Made by a program: the position numbers and the translations under genes. Source: Rhynchonema sp. JSB1_4 (taxonomy: Eukaryota > Nematoda > Chromadorea > Monhysterida > Xyalidae). Taken from it: DNA of 64,000 nt. The stretch covers positions 1 through 64,000 of the forward strand of contig JASAMV010008982.1 in assembly GCA_030248065.1 (NCBI GenBank), read 5' to 3'. Shown here one piece after another: positions 24,561-37,083 of this stretch; position 1 is the first letter of the stretch, and each line of letters starts with the position of its first letter. Under the pieces are notes generated by a model that did no database searches, was not told the origin of the DNA, and worked only from the letters and a program-made list of their open reading frames with translations.

Positions 24561-25665
24561 TCAATCAGTCGTTTCTCCTTTCAGTATGTTCAACAGATAA
24601 CTCTTGGCAGCTGAAGAATTTTTCAACGGTTAATAATAGCAACTCGTGCTTCGGTGGGTGAAAATGGCAATATTTCCGACCTGACGGTGCCTGGTTGGGT
24701 GGTGGTTTGACGGGACACTTCAGATCGGTGCAGTACAAGTGAACGGTCGAGCCCATACTGCGGTACAGGTATTCACATGCCCACCAGGCCGATTCACCAT
24801 TGTACGTGCACGTCGTGGCGAACGGTTTGGAATAGCAGTCCATGAATTCTTGCGAATATCTGAATTCGTACTGTAAATGTTTCTTCAGCATCGACAGTTT
24901 TAATTGCTACATATCTAAATCGGATTCTAACGAGCGAACTTGCACAGTCCCTCGGGATCCTTATCGATTTCGGCAGTGAATGTGTCAGCGCATTTCTGTA
25001 GCTCTTCACCATGCATGCGAAACCCTCGCACGATACATGGCCAGTTGGCCAGACCGACTGAAAAATAATCAGTGAAGGAAAATGAAAGAATCTCAAAGAA
25101 TTTTCCGTGAAGATTCCCATACCGTTCAGTCCAGCTCCACACATGAACTCCAATCCCATGAATATGCCAACAAATGCGTAGCTGTCATTCATGCGAATGC
25201 CATGTGCAACGAAGTACTCGGGACTCATACACGAGAAGTACATCGGTCCCAGGCAGTTGTAGTAGGATTGGCGGGCGCTGGAATACGATTGAAGAGCGTT
25301 TCCAAGGTGGAATGAAGAAAATCATGACGTCGTGAACCGACTCGCAGACTTCCAACAGTCCATCCGTGCCACTGAGCAATCGACTGAACAGCTCAAACGA
25401 CAGGGCATTCGGATCGTGCCAGTCAGCTTCGCCTTGGATGTTCAGTTTGGCGTTGAATTTGGCCTGAATCCTTTTCAGTTTAGTAGTTCTGAACCTAATC
25501 AAAGTTGAACAAGAAACGGCAAGCAAAACTTGAATCAGATAAACTGCACGACAACCAATGTACCTGACATGCACCCAGCTGTTGATCATTGCATGGCATG
25601 TACCACTGAGCAGACGTTTCAAGGGCCAATGCCACCAGCACAAGAAAGATCAGTCGCAACATCAT
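24561..25665 (-). CDS. secreted 14-cysteine protein, copy 1
   Basis: Six exons on the minus strand: 25665-25564, 25463-25342, 25277-25123, 25057-24940, 24859-24681, 24610-24561, in phase, 241 residues. A signal peptide (MMLRLIFLVLVALALETSA) is followed by a mature protein of about 220 residues with 14 cysteines, all conserved in the divergent copy at 26070-28022. Distinctive blocks: CNDQQLGAC, IQGEADWHDPNA, GTDGLLEVCE, YYNCLGPMYFSCMSPEYF, FVGIFMGLEFMC, NWPCIVRGFRMH, GESAWWACEYLYRSMGS and a Pro-rich KPPPNQAPS near the end. The start could be either of two adjacent Met codons. I do not recognise the family. Conserved intron positions and cysteines show that it is real. Confidence 0.85.
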
Positions 25666-26069
25666 GGTTTCCGTTTGTCTTTCTAAGTCTTTCTCCAAGC
25701 AAACAACCAGCAGCAGGTATGGGTAAGCCTCGTCTAATCACTAAAATTCGGTGCTCCGCTTCAGAAAAGGACGTTATTACAAAAAGACACCCATTTTCCT
25801 TATCTCTTACAGCTGTCTCTTGCTATTACCGGCCGTGATCTTGACGTCGCGCACTGATTTTGGAAATAAAAATTTCCTTGATAAAACACTGTTTAGCTTT
25901 CTCAACAGTTTTTAGTGGTGTTGCCAGTGATTTTATAACTGTGTTAGCTGGGTATATGAAGCAGCAACGCCTTCAAGCAGCAAAACATAGTCTTTACTGA
26001 AGTAACTTGTAATTTGACGTTATTCCTATATTTCAGAAACGGGTGCCAAAGTTTCCTGAACCACGAAAC
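25666..26069. promoter_or_regulatory. shared intergenic region between divergent paralogues
   Basis: Only 404 bases separate the start codons of the two head-to-head secreted-protein genes, so both promoters and 5' leaders must lie here (unless upstream non-coding exons exist elsewhere). A TATA-like GGTATATGAAG lies at about 25950, oriented toward the plus-strand gene. No matching TATA was identified for the minus-strand gene. Shared regulation is inference from the arrangement. Confidence 0.4.
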
Positions 26070-28022
26070 ATGCTGCGCGTAATCTTCATCGTCCTGGTGG
26101 CCTTATCGTTTGAAACATCAGCTCAGTGGTTCAAGACATGCACCGATCAACAGTTGGGAGCTTGTCATGTAGGTCATATCAGATCAAGTTTCAAATTCAC
26201 ATCCGACGACGCGTTATGCGCCCTTGTTGAGACACACATACGAAGTCGGTGTATGAAGCACGTTGTGTACAGATTCTTTAAAAATTCAGGCGAAATTCAA
26301 CGCAAAGCTCGGCATCCAAGGTGAAGCTGACTGGCACAATCCGAATGCAATGAACTACGCCATCTTCAGTCGATTGTTCAGAGGCACCGATGGACTGTTG
26401 GAAGTCTGCGAGTGGGTACCGATGTTTTATCCCAGAGTCATGCTTACTTGATCATTTGCGGCTTGTAGACATGCGGACAAATTTTTGTTTGGATCGTATT
26501 TTGTGATAGCGTTGCACGACCAGCGTAAAAGTTATTTGATGCAGGGCAACAACTTTTACGCTGGTCGAAATTAGTTATTAATTTTTGAATTCAATATAAC
26601 TGGCATACATATTTTCGGTTTTTTGTACAGGTTTTAAATTGTCCAAAAAGATCAAATATGTATGAAATTTTTTGCACTTCCTCGCATCACCCCAATTTTT
26701 AGCAGATTTTCGCATGGTAAACCTGTAGAGTGTTGTTTCGGAACTTTGGTGTTCCATAATTTGTTCCCTAAAGTTCGGTGCATGAATCGGGTACCCTTCC
26801 AATCGGCCACAAGGCTATGTTTTGAGACTCGTTTTGACATATAATTTCCTTCCAGCGCCCGCCAGTCCTACTACAACTGCCTGGGTCCCATGTATTTCTC
26901 ATGTATGAGTCCTCAATGGTACGTTGAACACGGCACATCCTTCAACGACACGTTTGCATTCATCAGCATATTCATGGGACTCGAATTCATGTGCTCGGGT
27001 GGACTCACTGGTTAGAACTATTGGACGTCCATAAGCCTTGTAGGCTTAATCTTAGGATAGGGTTAGACCTACCCTCAATAATTACTTGATGTGCATTAGC
27101 TGGTGCCCAAGCCTGCAAATAGGCATGTGCAATACCAAAGCTATTTTACCAGTTTGCGGCCGAGCTGTGTTGGTAGTTCTATTCGCACTTGAGATAATTT
27201 CACTGCGCTCTAAAAGCTAACCACCTTTCCATCAACGACATTGCAGTCGGTCTGTTCAACTGGCCTTGCATCGTCCGTTCATTCCGTCAGCACGACGCTG
27301 ATCTGTCCAAATGCTCTGAAACGTTCCAACAGGAGATCGCGCAGAACCCAGACAAAATTTGCCAGTGCGTTACTGGCGGTCGTTAATGTTTCGATCTCAG
27401 TGATTTGAAAGCATTTGAACTCAACAGAGTTATTTATTTCTATGTTGCTTTTGTTTTGAGCTTTGCCTGGGCTTTGTCTTGGGTCTGATTCCAAACTCAA
27501 TGCCGCGGAATCCGGTCAGTTTCGTACAATGCCAAATCGTCCAAAATCTCTTCTAAACCTAATGTTTCAGATGGTCGGCCGAGTACATGGACTGTTTCAA
27601 GAAGCCGTTTGCCACCGAGTGCAGTGCCATAGATGGCGAGTCTGAATGGTGGGCGTGCGAATACCTGTATCGTGCACTGGGATCGTACGTCCACGCTTAC
27701 TGCCCCCATCTGAAATGTGACGTCACACCACCGCCAAGCCAGGCACCACCAGGTTGGATTGGTGTTTGACTCAGGCCTTTCGGATGGACAGCTTTGATGA
27801 GAAGGGTTTGCTTAGCAGATATCATGAATGAGAGTCGCTGATTAAGCCACTATCAATACATACAGTAACTCCAACCGGTGTTTGCATCTTTGGTGCCGTA
27901 ACACGCTGTTGCGTCATTTCTTGTCCATGGTAAACACCAGTAAAATCAAATCAATGCAAAATCATATTTCAGCTGCCAATAACCGCGTAATGAACATTCT
28001 GTCTGGTGAAGTCAACGAGTGA
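26070..28022 (+). CDS. secreted 14-cysteine protein, copy 2
   Basis: Six exons, 26070-26168, 26290-26411, 26856-27010, 27247-27364, 27571-27752, 27973-28022, in phase, 241 residues. It has the same gene structure as the divergent neighbour: exons 2, 3, 4 and 6 have identical lengths and exons 1 and 5 differ by one codon. A signal peptide (LRVIFIVLVALSFETSA) precedes 14 cysteines at positions matching copy 1. Blocks include CTDQQLGAC, IQGEADWHNPNA, GTDGLLEVC, YNCLGPMYFSCMSPQWY, ISIFMGLEFMC, NWPCIVRSFRQHDADL and GESEWWACEYLYRALGS. Both introns and coding sequence have diverged, so this is an established duplication rather than an assembly copy. Function unknown; extracellular, probably disulphide-rich. 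Confidence 0.87.
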
Positions 28023-31000
28023 ACCACGGTCTCAAATTTAACCGCACGTCGCTAATTGTTAGGTTTTTTAGTCTGATGTTGTAGGCATAAATTTCTTGAA
28101 ATCCCCGCAATCTTAACAGTTAGGGTTCTTGAAATCCCCGCATTATAATTAATAGGTTTAGTTTTTCCATTCGTGATACTGTTGATAGCGTTTCACACCG
28201 GGGCAGTTTTTCGTTTTAACATGTTTTGGATAAACGACAGGCTACTTCTGGGATCTGGTTGCCCATAACATATTGAAATTAGTGCCTGGTTCATGGGAAT
28301 CGGGATCGGGATAACGTGTCAACGCATTTATACCCTACATAAGAAGTCATATGTTTATCCACTCAACCATTGAGGTGTCACATTAGGTAGGGGTCAATGG
28401 ATTGCAGTCAGGACAACGACGGTAACACATCCGCCTGTCGGTTAAGAATGCAGTCAAGCGCAATCTTTGCGGAAACAGGCTTCACTTTATCCTTTTTTCA
28501 AAACATGCGTTACTTAAAAAAGCTGCAATCGTATGTATGTCTGGCAAACAACCACAAGCTCGAATTAGATGTCCAGACTCCCCGATACAGTAGTTACGCC
28601 TACCCACGGAATGTAAGTACAATTCTCAGTCTGGCTGAAACAGCAACAAAAAGTCTATAAGGCAGAGGTCCGATTCTAAATTTATGCATTACATCACACT
28701 CTCACATCAATCGTAGAGTGCATCTGCGCGAGCATGAGCCCATAAAAATATTATTTCAGCGTGCGTTAAAAACTGTTGTTATTTGCGTACACATACACAA
28801 ATAGTTGAGGGCAGCGCAGCGCGCTGGAACTTAACTTGCCATCATGTTCCTCGAGCCCTCGCAAACCAGAGCTCATGCTCGCGGGGATTTACTCAACAAA
28901 ACATGACATTGTGGCCGGTGACAATGCACTTTGATTGCAATCATTGCATCGCCCTGAATAAATCACATCACAAAGCCAACCCCAGACTTGTTTGTAATTT
29001 GTAACGTTGCAAAGTGTCATCAGCAAGCATAACACGAGTGCATACCATAATGTGTCAATTTCGCTTTATAGTAACCACCACAGAGACGAGTGTTTTTGGA
29101 CTGAATCCCGTTATTGCGTAATTAGCTATGTAAAAAAAGTACAGCTCAAAGACGCGTGTAGTCATACCGGTAAAAGGGAACTTGGAACTAAATTATTTCT
29201 CAATGTCCAAGATTATGATTCTCAGTTTCCTGTATGCTGACAAAACATTTTCTGTGCCACTCATGTCTCGGTCGCTATGATTGGTCAAGTTTTGCAAAGA
29301 AAATGTTTTGAAAAGTTCCCAGCTCCCGGTATGACCAGACGCTCCCTTAGTAGTGTCTCTCTGCTTTTGCATTATGCAAAGATTGCAATAATAACCAGGT
29401 AATCACGCGAGAATCACGTGATGGGCAAATTTCGTTACTCGCGCAATGATTACCACGCTCCATTTGGTTCTTGGTATTTTCAAATATAATCATCTCACGT
29501 CACGACAGAACAAGCTCCTTCACGGATCATGCTCATGCACAAAGCAGGACAACACTCTCACAATCCTTTGCTTTGTGCGCGTTCTCTGTTTTAAGTGGAG
29601 GAGATGAGGAGATGCACGCGTGTCGGATCATTACCCAATTTCTGAGCTAACGAGGTTCTGATGTCTTTCAATTAACTATAATCAATTAACTACAGTCAAC
29701 TATAATTCGCGACAGAATGTAATTCCACACTGTAGTCGAAGAGCGCCGTTATTTAGCATATTGGAAAGACAAGCAAATGAAGTGGTCCACACCTGTGTTT
29801 CCTATACTATGTTGAACAGCTATGTATGTATACTTATCGACTGCAGTGCGGAATTTTAAACCCAAACTGCTGTTGCATCGAACTTTTATGCAGTTTCATT
29901 GGGTTGCATATCCTCTTTTATGCCCAGGGATATTTCTGTCTTTTGGTCATGTATAGCTTTTTTGCCTCCAGTTCCTTCGTCGTTGAAACTCCAGTGTCTG
30001 CTATAGGCACCCACCCGTGGGAACTGATTGAAGTCGCCTGAAAACTCAAGTATCGGTTGGGCAATCCTTGCACGGCCTGTTGTTTTCTAACGTCTGGCAA
30101 TTTCACCGAGAGCATGTATTGTTTTCACATAAAGAAACCCATGAGAGTGCTCGCGCGGCCTTCCCTGTTTTGTTGAGCGGGACCTTTGTGAATCCTTCGA
30201 GTTCGAGCCTCGGTAGATAAAGCTTTTAATAACGATTCGCAACCGGATGCTAAAAACTGAATCAAGTTTGAACAAAGCCGACAATGGAATACTAGGTACA
30301 GTAACCCGCGCGTACGATAAAATTTCAGCCGGTTCCTGGTGGAGAATTTGTTCCAACGACGAAGCAGCGTGCTTTAATTTATTTTTTTCTTCACCAGTGC
30401 CTATTGCATTTACATTTGAACTCAGATTTTCAAAATTTAAGACGGGATGAAGCCGCTTACTTCTTGTTCGTCTCGGTATCTGGGCAGGGCGCCGTTTTCC
30501 GTTTTCTCCGCCACAGGGGACAAGTTTTTTCTCCTTGTTCTTTATAATTTCATTTTTATTTTTGAACCACCGACAAGATACCGAGCTTTTCGCACCTGGG
30601 TAAATTTGATGTGACACCTGACTTTGTGGGAGGTAAATCATGGACCAGTGTTCGGAGCGTGCTCGGTGCATAATATAAGACACATTTGATAGTGAAATCG
30701 ACAGAAATTCAAATGCCGTTACAGTGGATTTGTGATTATGCATTCGTTTTCGTTTTGTATGAGTATATATCGCCGCACTTGGACACAAACCCGACACGCA
30801 AACATGCTTGAATAACAGCGCAATTTTAATCCAATCATTAACCATGTGTGTCAAAGGTAGCACTTTGATGTTGGCATGTAATAGGTTCCATTGCCAGGAT
30901 TGCTTGCTTATTGAAATTCCATGTCATCAGTGCCAAGCTCACTATTCTTGCCCAGTGCTAAATTCGGTAGGAGTGTTTTCTGGCAGACATTTACACGCTT

Positions 31001-31579
31001 CAGAAGGTCGAAGTGTTCAGCAGCATCAATACCGGCATGTCAAAGTCGTTCACATTTGTATACAGTCATCCATCTGATTTGTACTCCTGTTTTGGTCCTT
31101 CGGCTCCTTGACATTGTCTTTTGCGTGGGCCTGAACGACGTACGATCTATTTTACTGTTTTTGTTATTCTGCCAAGCACAGGTGCTTATGGTGATACAAA
31201 ACAACTGTTTGGTGAAACAGTTTTAAAAAGTCTCTTAAAATTACGGATCGAAATGTAATTTAGTTTTTTTGGAACTGCTGCACACATGGTTTCGAGCCCT
31301 CGTGAGACCATGGGCCGCACTAATTTTAATCAAATTTTTGTCAACAAAAATATTTCATACGAAATAATGGCCTACTTTTTTCCTTTTAACGAATAACGTG
31401 TTACACATCAAATCTCGCACACGCCGAGTATAAAAACACACAATGCGGACAAGATTACATATTTGTGCAGATTATGGTTCTTATCGGTAACATATTTGCG
31501 TACCCGTGCCTCGTGCTATCAATTTACAAAATGAAAGAAATGCTTTAATCTGCGCTATGTTACTTCTCGCACATTGCAC
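28023..31579. other. gene-poor interval
   Basis: No supported gene. An imperfect direct repeat containing TTCTTGAAATCCCCGCA occurs twice between 28095 and 28144. A 258-codon minus-strand frame at 30087-30863 is the longest open frame but has no domain, no leader and an unremarkable composition; I treat it as chance or decayed. The remainder is A/T-rich spacer. Confidence 0.5.
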
Positions 31580-31960
31580 CAGTGGCGGATCCAGCTTTAG
31601 GCCAAGGGGGCCAAATCCCAAAAGTCATTTTTATGCATGTTTGATTTTTCAAAAATTGTTTTTATCCAGTGCTTGTTTATAATTGGGCGATCTTAGGCTA
31701 AATACATACCATACTATTGTGTGAGCATGCGCGAAATGTTTGCACTTTTTGCACTCGCGACGGCCAAATTTCAACGATGTTAGTGTATCTGACGCCCGAA
31801 GCACGCGATTTTTGATACTTTTGAAGTGTATTAGAGTGAAAATCCTGCGATTTAGGGGTCCGTTTTAGTTCTTTTCTCCGAAATGGTGCCCCCCTTTAGG
31901 GGCCACTTATTTGACCAAAGGAGTGGCCTAGGCCCCTGTGGCCCCCTGGATCCGCTAGTT
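31580..31960. mobile_element. hAT-like miniature element
   Basis: The left terminus CAGTGGCGGATCCAG is a terminal repeat common in animal hAT miniature elements. The right terminus CTGGATCCGCTAGTT is its decayed reverse complement. Inside each end are matching G/C-rich stretches (AAGGGGGCC and GGCCCCCTGG). Flanks CATTGCAC (31572-31579) and CATTGTAC (31961-31968) match at seven of eight bases, as expected for a hAT target duplication. The 381-base element has no coding capacity. Confidence 0.8.
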
Positions 31961-34900
31961 CATTGTACTTTGTGCGACCATGTGGCTGTCAGTTATTTGT
32001 CCGTTTTCACTCTGCACTTCTGCGGCGGCTGTTAGCAACAGCCCAGACAGACGGACCTGCTCCTGTAAAGTAAAAATACAGTCTTCTTTCGAAGATATTC
32101 TGTAGCCTGTAGGTAATTGGAGACTTTAACGTTCGCACTCTGTATTTTATTTCACTTTAGGCACCCTCACCTAAAGTGGGACAATACACCGTTCAGAAGC
32201 TGGTCTTTATGCCAGGATTTATGCTTGTTCTCTGAATGTTTTTTGTGGCCGTGTGTTGACATTTTGCGAAAAAATTTTTGTGGTCTTATTGCCAGCCACT
32301 GTGGGTAGCCCTGATGAGGGCTGTTGGGTTAGGGTAAGTCGCCTGGTGAAAAAAGGATTTATGCCTGTAGTGGCTCTCTGCCCTCGCCATGCACAAACGG
32401 ATTGTGAGACGATACCTCATCCCGAGCGATACCTCATGTTGCGCAGTACCTGATTCTGCGACAATACCTCATGTCCCTGTACCTCATTCTGCGACAATAC
32501 CTCATGTCTCAGCGTCCCATAGTTAAGAGGGAACGAGCAGTTTCGTGCTGATTGTGTGCTGTTAACATGGGTTGGGAAACTCAAACTTGGGTTGCACTTT
32601 TGTCTAATGGGTACACACTCACAGCATGCAAACATGAAGCTGAAGGTTGCAGCGATTGCGAAGGAGCATGTGAACTGTAAATTGTGCATTCAGGTCAAAC
32701 TACCCTCCAACAAGATGAACGTCATAATTTACACGCATTCGAAACTTTAGAAGCTTGTGAGAAAACAGTACGTCGCATGCCATTGAAACCATATATCAAT
32801 CGAATCCGCTCGTCAAGACGCATATGATGGTGCAAAGTAAAATGCTATTGGCTAATTCACGTGACCACAAGACTGGTTAAGGATGCATGAAGTCCATGTG
32901 TGAATGCACCAGTGAGTGATGGTGTGATGATGTGCAAAAACGCACGTTTCACCACGCTAACGTATGGTATGTATGTACCTATGTATTTTATGTATGTAGT
33001 TGGTGTCATAGCGAGAGCACTGTATTATATCACTGCCGCACACGAGACCGCTGTATTGCTATTGGTTGAAATCATGCCCATTGGATGCGGCTGAGATCAC
33101 CATTTCTTGGTTGCCTTGCCTGCTAATGCCACGAAATGCATGGTTTAGCTTAATCGGCCTGAACTAATCTCCTTTATTTAGCAACCTACTTTTGTGCATT
33201 GCGGGCAGATGAATTACTGTTGACACAATCAAAATGTTAAAAAAAACTCACGTTTACCAAGGTAGGCACCCATGTTCAGAGGTATGTACGTACTGTTTCA
33301 AAGTTTCGAAAGTTTTGGAATCCAGTATTGTTTGAGTACTGCACCTGGTTTTACCCTAGAAAAACTGCTTTATCAACTGACGTTTGCGGTGCCATTCGAT
33401 TGTTGGTATTCCAGTGTTTTTGACGAAAATGTGAATTGGTATAACTGTTTATTTTTAGCTGGAAGCGATAAAATCTTCTTGAACACATCACCTCAGATTG
33501 TATCAATACCATGCTACATACATTATACCGTGATTCATTGGGATCCTGTACCAGTTTACAGCAATTGTCACGTCCATCGCATGCGACAACAACAGTTTTG
33601 TTGTCTGTCATTCCTTGCTGATTCATAGTACGGATGCATGATCAGCTAGATACCGCCTTTTGACGCCACCTATTCAGAAAGGTATACTTTTGAAGGTCCT
33701 TTGCATTCAGTGGGACAACTTGTGACCACGCGCTGGTGTACTGTGCGCTTATAACAGCTTATTCTATCGTGCTTTGTATCATTCATCTGTGAAACACGCC
33801 GCACTGGTCAACGTGCCCATGAAACACCAGTACGAACGACAGGCAAGTGTCTACTTCACGTAGCAACCGACGCTTTGCCCGTATATCAAACTTCTAATAG
33901 ACGGACATCAAGTGCCCATAAACGCACATTGCCACTAACAAGCTCCTTATAGAGGGGCAAACGGTGTGGTTTTTCACCGCCGGGCGCGAACTAAACCAAC
34001 ACCCCAAGCTAACTCCACATTCAGTTGCATTCGTGACGTGCAACTATTGGGTGCGTGTTGCCCTTGGTTACCATGGCAACCAGTGCACTGCATGAGGGTG
34101 TACGGTATTTCACGTGAGGTCTTTTCCATATGACATGAGGTATTGTCGCAGCATGAGGTTTTTCGACTTGCGCATGAGGTACTGCGCAGCATGAGGTATT
34201 TTCGCACATGAGGTATTGTTGCAGAATGAGGTACCGTCCCCGGACCCACATACGCAACTCTGTGTATGAGTTTGCACACAGCGATGTTACAGACCAGCAA
34301 TAAGATCTGCTTATGGGGCTTTTTGGGGGCAAACTTGCCAGAGGCGTTCGCATTGACGAGCCCTGGCGCCTCGTTCTGTCTGCGAAAGCAGGGCGAAACA
34401 GACCAACATTACTGCACTCAGTACATTATGCCTTCAAGGAGTGTGCATGTCGTCGCCCATTACCGTAACTGCAAGTCACTTTCATACTTGTCCCTCACCG
34501 CCTGACGGCTGCGGGTCTAACACCCATTCAAATAAAGTTTGATTAGACACGCGTGTTTCCTCCCCGCCTATTTGCGCCGTGTTCTGACGTTCAGAAAAAG
34601 TTTAAGGCGCATTTGCGTTCGATTAAGGTACATGTACTGTACCTGTCATCCGGACACTGATTTTGTTCCATTAGCGTTGCATAAGGTGTGTGGATACGGC
34701 GCACGACCTCTATTGGAATTTTTTTATGCAATCACCTCCTGAGAACCTGCCATACATTTTACGTAAGCTGATTAAAAAGATTTTAAGGAGTAAGTATGAA
34801 TATGCGGTGTCTTGTCGATAAAGTACAGATATATGGTATCACTGTATGATGTCCTTGGCCATGGACCGTGAAGAATATGGAGAACGTGGAGCACGCCCAC

Positions 34901-35299
34901 AGGGTCTGTGTTTTTATTCCCATATATACGTAGTTCTCCATGTTCTCCACGGTTCCTGTTTAAGACCGGGTAATGGGCAATCAAGTGACAGCTGCACAAG
35001 AGCAATACAATGACAATGTACAAGCGCGATGTAGAGCGCTGGCATGTTGCCAACAGGGGGGCAGGACATAGGGCGCTCCACAGGGTTGGAGAATTGTTTC
35101 AATTTTTTGATCGTCCTTCGTCGAAAATTTTTCTTGTATAGCTGATCAAAAAAGCCTTATTATTTTTTGTGCTGCCCAGCAGTAGTGTTGGTAAAAAGTG
35201 GATTTTTTATTCTTGACACGGAAAATTTTTCTGTGACAAACAGAGAACACTGTGGGAAGAAACGAAGGGTCCGAAACCATGCGTGCAGTTCGGGGCTTG
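31961..35299. other. gene-poor interval with inverted motif arrays
   Basis: No supported exon. The region is dominated by the oppositely oriented ACCTCATG arrays at its two ends (listed separately). Between them is ordinary A/T-rich sequence, with frames up to 118 codons that have no similarity I recognise. From 34250 to 35299 I see no structure. Confidence 0.5.
32395..34245. repeat. inverted arrays of ACCTCATG units
   Basis: At 32409-32515 a unit of about 15 bases, typified by GCGACAATACCTCATG, is repeated five to six times with variation. At 34106-34235 the same unit appears in reverse complement (CATGAGGTATTGTCGC and variants) about seven times. The two arrays face each other across 1.6 kb. 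This mirrors the ends of the array-bearing elements elsewhere in the window, so it may be an undefined or decayed element. No terminal repeat or target duplication was fixed. Confidence 0.6.
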
Positions 35300-35303
35300 T
35301 TAA

Positions 35304-36377
35304 AGTGACTCTACAATTGATCGTTGACCGCGTTTGTTTGCAGTCATTTTTTCAGAAAATGAAGACTAGGTATCAGAAACCCAGATTTAGGAAATATATT
35401 TTCAAGTCGATGCTTTGTGATGCTTCACGGAGCCCAAACATTTTTACAGGAGGGGAAAAAATAAAAAAAGTTTGAGGCAGGCCTGTGCGAAACACAAGGT
35501 AATCCAATAGAAGATATTTTCAGCGTTTTATACTCAGACGTTTTTCTATTAAACGAGATATAAAGCATTGTGCGAAACGCCATGTGTGATAAATAATAAA
35601 TGAAACACTCCAAAAAATCAAGCCTTTTTAAAGCACCCTTTTACTCTAGCATAATTTTAAGCATCTGTGGTGAATGAAATAAGTTGTCAATTAGAAATAA
35701 AAATCGCCTAATTATCTAGTATTTAGGATGTGCTTTTCGTTTTTCAAAACCCTACACAGCTCACACAATGTTTACCACAACATGCGCAAGGCACCCATTC
35801 CCACAGCGCACACACACAAAGCTGAAACATTATCCCCGGCCGGCTGTGTGTTGTCGTTGTGTGTGCGCTGTGCGTGGTCTGAATGGCTGCCTTGCGCATG
35901 CTGTGGTAAACATTGTGTGAGCTGTGTAGGGTTTTGAAAAACGAAAAGCACATCCTAAATACTAGTTAATTAGACGATTTTTATTTCTAATCGACAACTT
36001 ATCTCATTCACCACAGATGCTTAAAATTATGCTAGAGTAAAAGGGTGCTTTAAAAAGGCTTGATTTTTTGGAGTGTTTCGTTTATCATTTATCAATCATG
36101 GCGTTTCGCACAATGCTTTATATCTCGTTTAACAGAAAAACGTCTGAGTATAAAACGCTGAAAATATTTTCTATTGGATTACCTTGTGTTTCGCACAGGC
36201 CTGCCTCAAACTTTTTCCATTTTTTCTCCTCCTGCAAAAATGTGTGGGCTCCATGAAACATCACAAAGCAACGACTTGAAAATCTATTTCCTAAATCTGG
36301 GTTTCTGATACCTGGTCTTCATTTTCTGAAAAAATGACTGCAAACAAACGCGGTCAACGATCAATTGTAGAGACACT
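35304..36377. mobile_element. 1.07 kb near-perfect palindrome flanked by TTAA
   Basis: The two halves are reverse complements over about 500 bases each, centred near 35841, with a short diverged spacer rich in GTGTGTG. The ends read AGTGACTC and GAGACACT, and TTAA flanks both (35300-35303 and 36378-36381). TTAA is the target of piggyBac elements, but a TA target with one extra palindromic base on each side (Tc1/mariner type) fits equally well. The mirrored reading frames of 62 codons at 35425-35613 and 36068-36256 reflect the palindrome, not genes. Confidence 0.8.
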
Positions 36378-36381
36378 TTAA

Positions 36382-37083
36382 AAATATATGTGTGTACGGT
36401 TAGTAAAAAAATTAGAAAAAATATTTTTATGCCACATGGTGGCTGACTCTCGTGTTTAGGCGCACGTTCAAAAATGCAAAAATGTTTTTTTACGAACTAA
36501 GCACACACTGCCCGCCTGCGTGGCAAAAATTTTTAAGCTTTTAACACTGCCCTCCAAAAATTTGTTTTCAAATGGCAATACTGAACATGTTATGTCAGTC
36601 TTTCAATCGTGGGTGGAGCCATATTGCTTTTATGCCGCTTGGTGAGCATTTTTCTTTCTTGTTGCATTACGCTTGTGCAGTTAATCACCTGGTCGCCCTT
36701 CGCACCTGATTATTAATAGGAACCGTGGATAACGTGCACAACCATCACCATGCTTTCGAAAGCACATTCCCACACACCCTGTATCACTCTGCTCTCACCC
36801 GGCATTTTTGGCCTACCTTATAACATGGGTTATGCTCATTGCGTGTTCTGCGGTTCCTATGGCCGTCCTATAGTGGTTTGTCAGAATTGTCTGCTGCTCG
36901 TGAGAACCTGCGACACCTGCTCTTCCGGTACATGTTTCATTTTTTCAACATAATTAATCTGTGATATTTTAGGATGTTCAACAAATGAATTTAGTTGCAC
37001 ATACAGTATTCAATTTCAGTCGCGGAACCGTAATTTGACTGTGTACGTATTTCGGGTGACCAAGTATTCAAACCACGGCTAAA
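36382..37083. other. intergenic, nothing recognised
   Basis: Spacer between the palindrome and the small secreted-protein gene. One 67-codon plus frame at 36750-36953 contains two CxxC-like pairs (HCVFCGS, TCDTC), but no exon partners or similarity support it. Confidence 0.4.

Noticed and set aside
26470..26580. Short hairpin around ACCAGCGTAAAAGTT as a regulatory RNA
   Set aside because: It is a simple 20-base inverted repeat in an intron of the secreted-protein gene, with no further support.
30087..30863. 258-codon minus-strand open frame
   Set aside because: No signal peptide, domain, splice context or recognised similarity; compatible with chance in a gene-poor stretch or a decayed sequence.
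35425..36256. A pair of inverted duplicate 62-codon genes
   Set aside because: The mirrored frames follow from the palindrome and show no leader, splice context or similarity.
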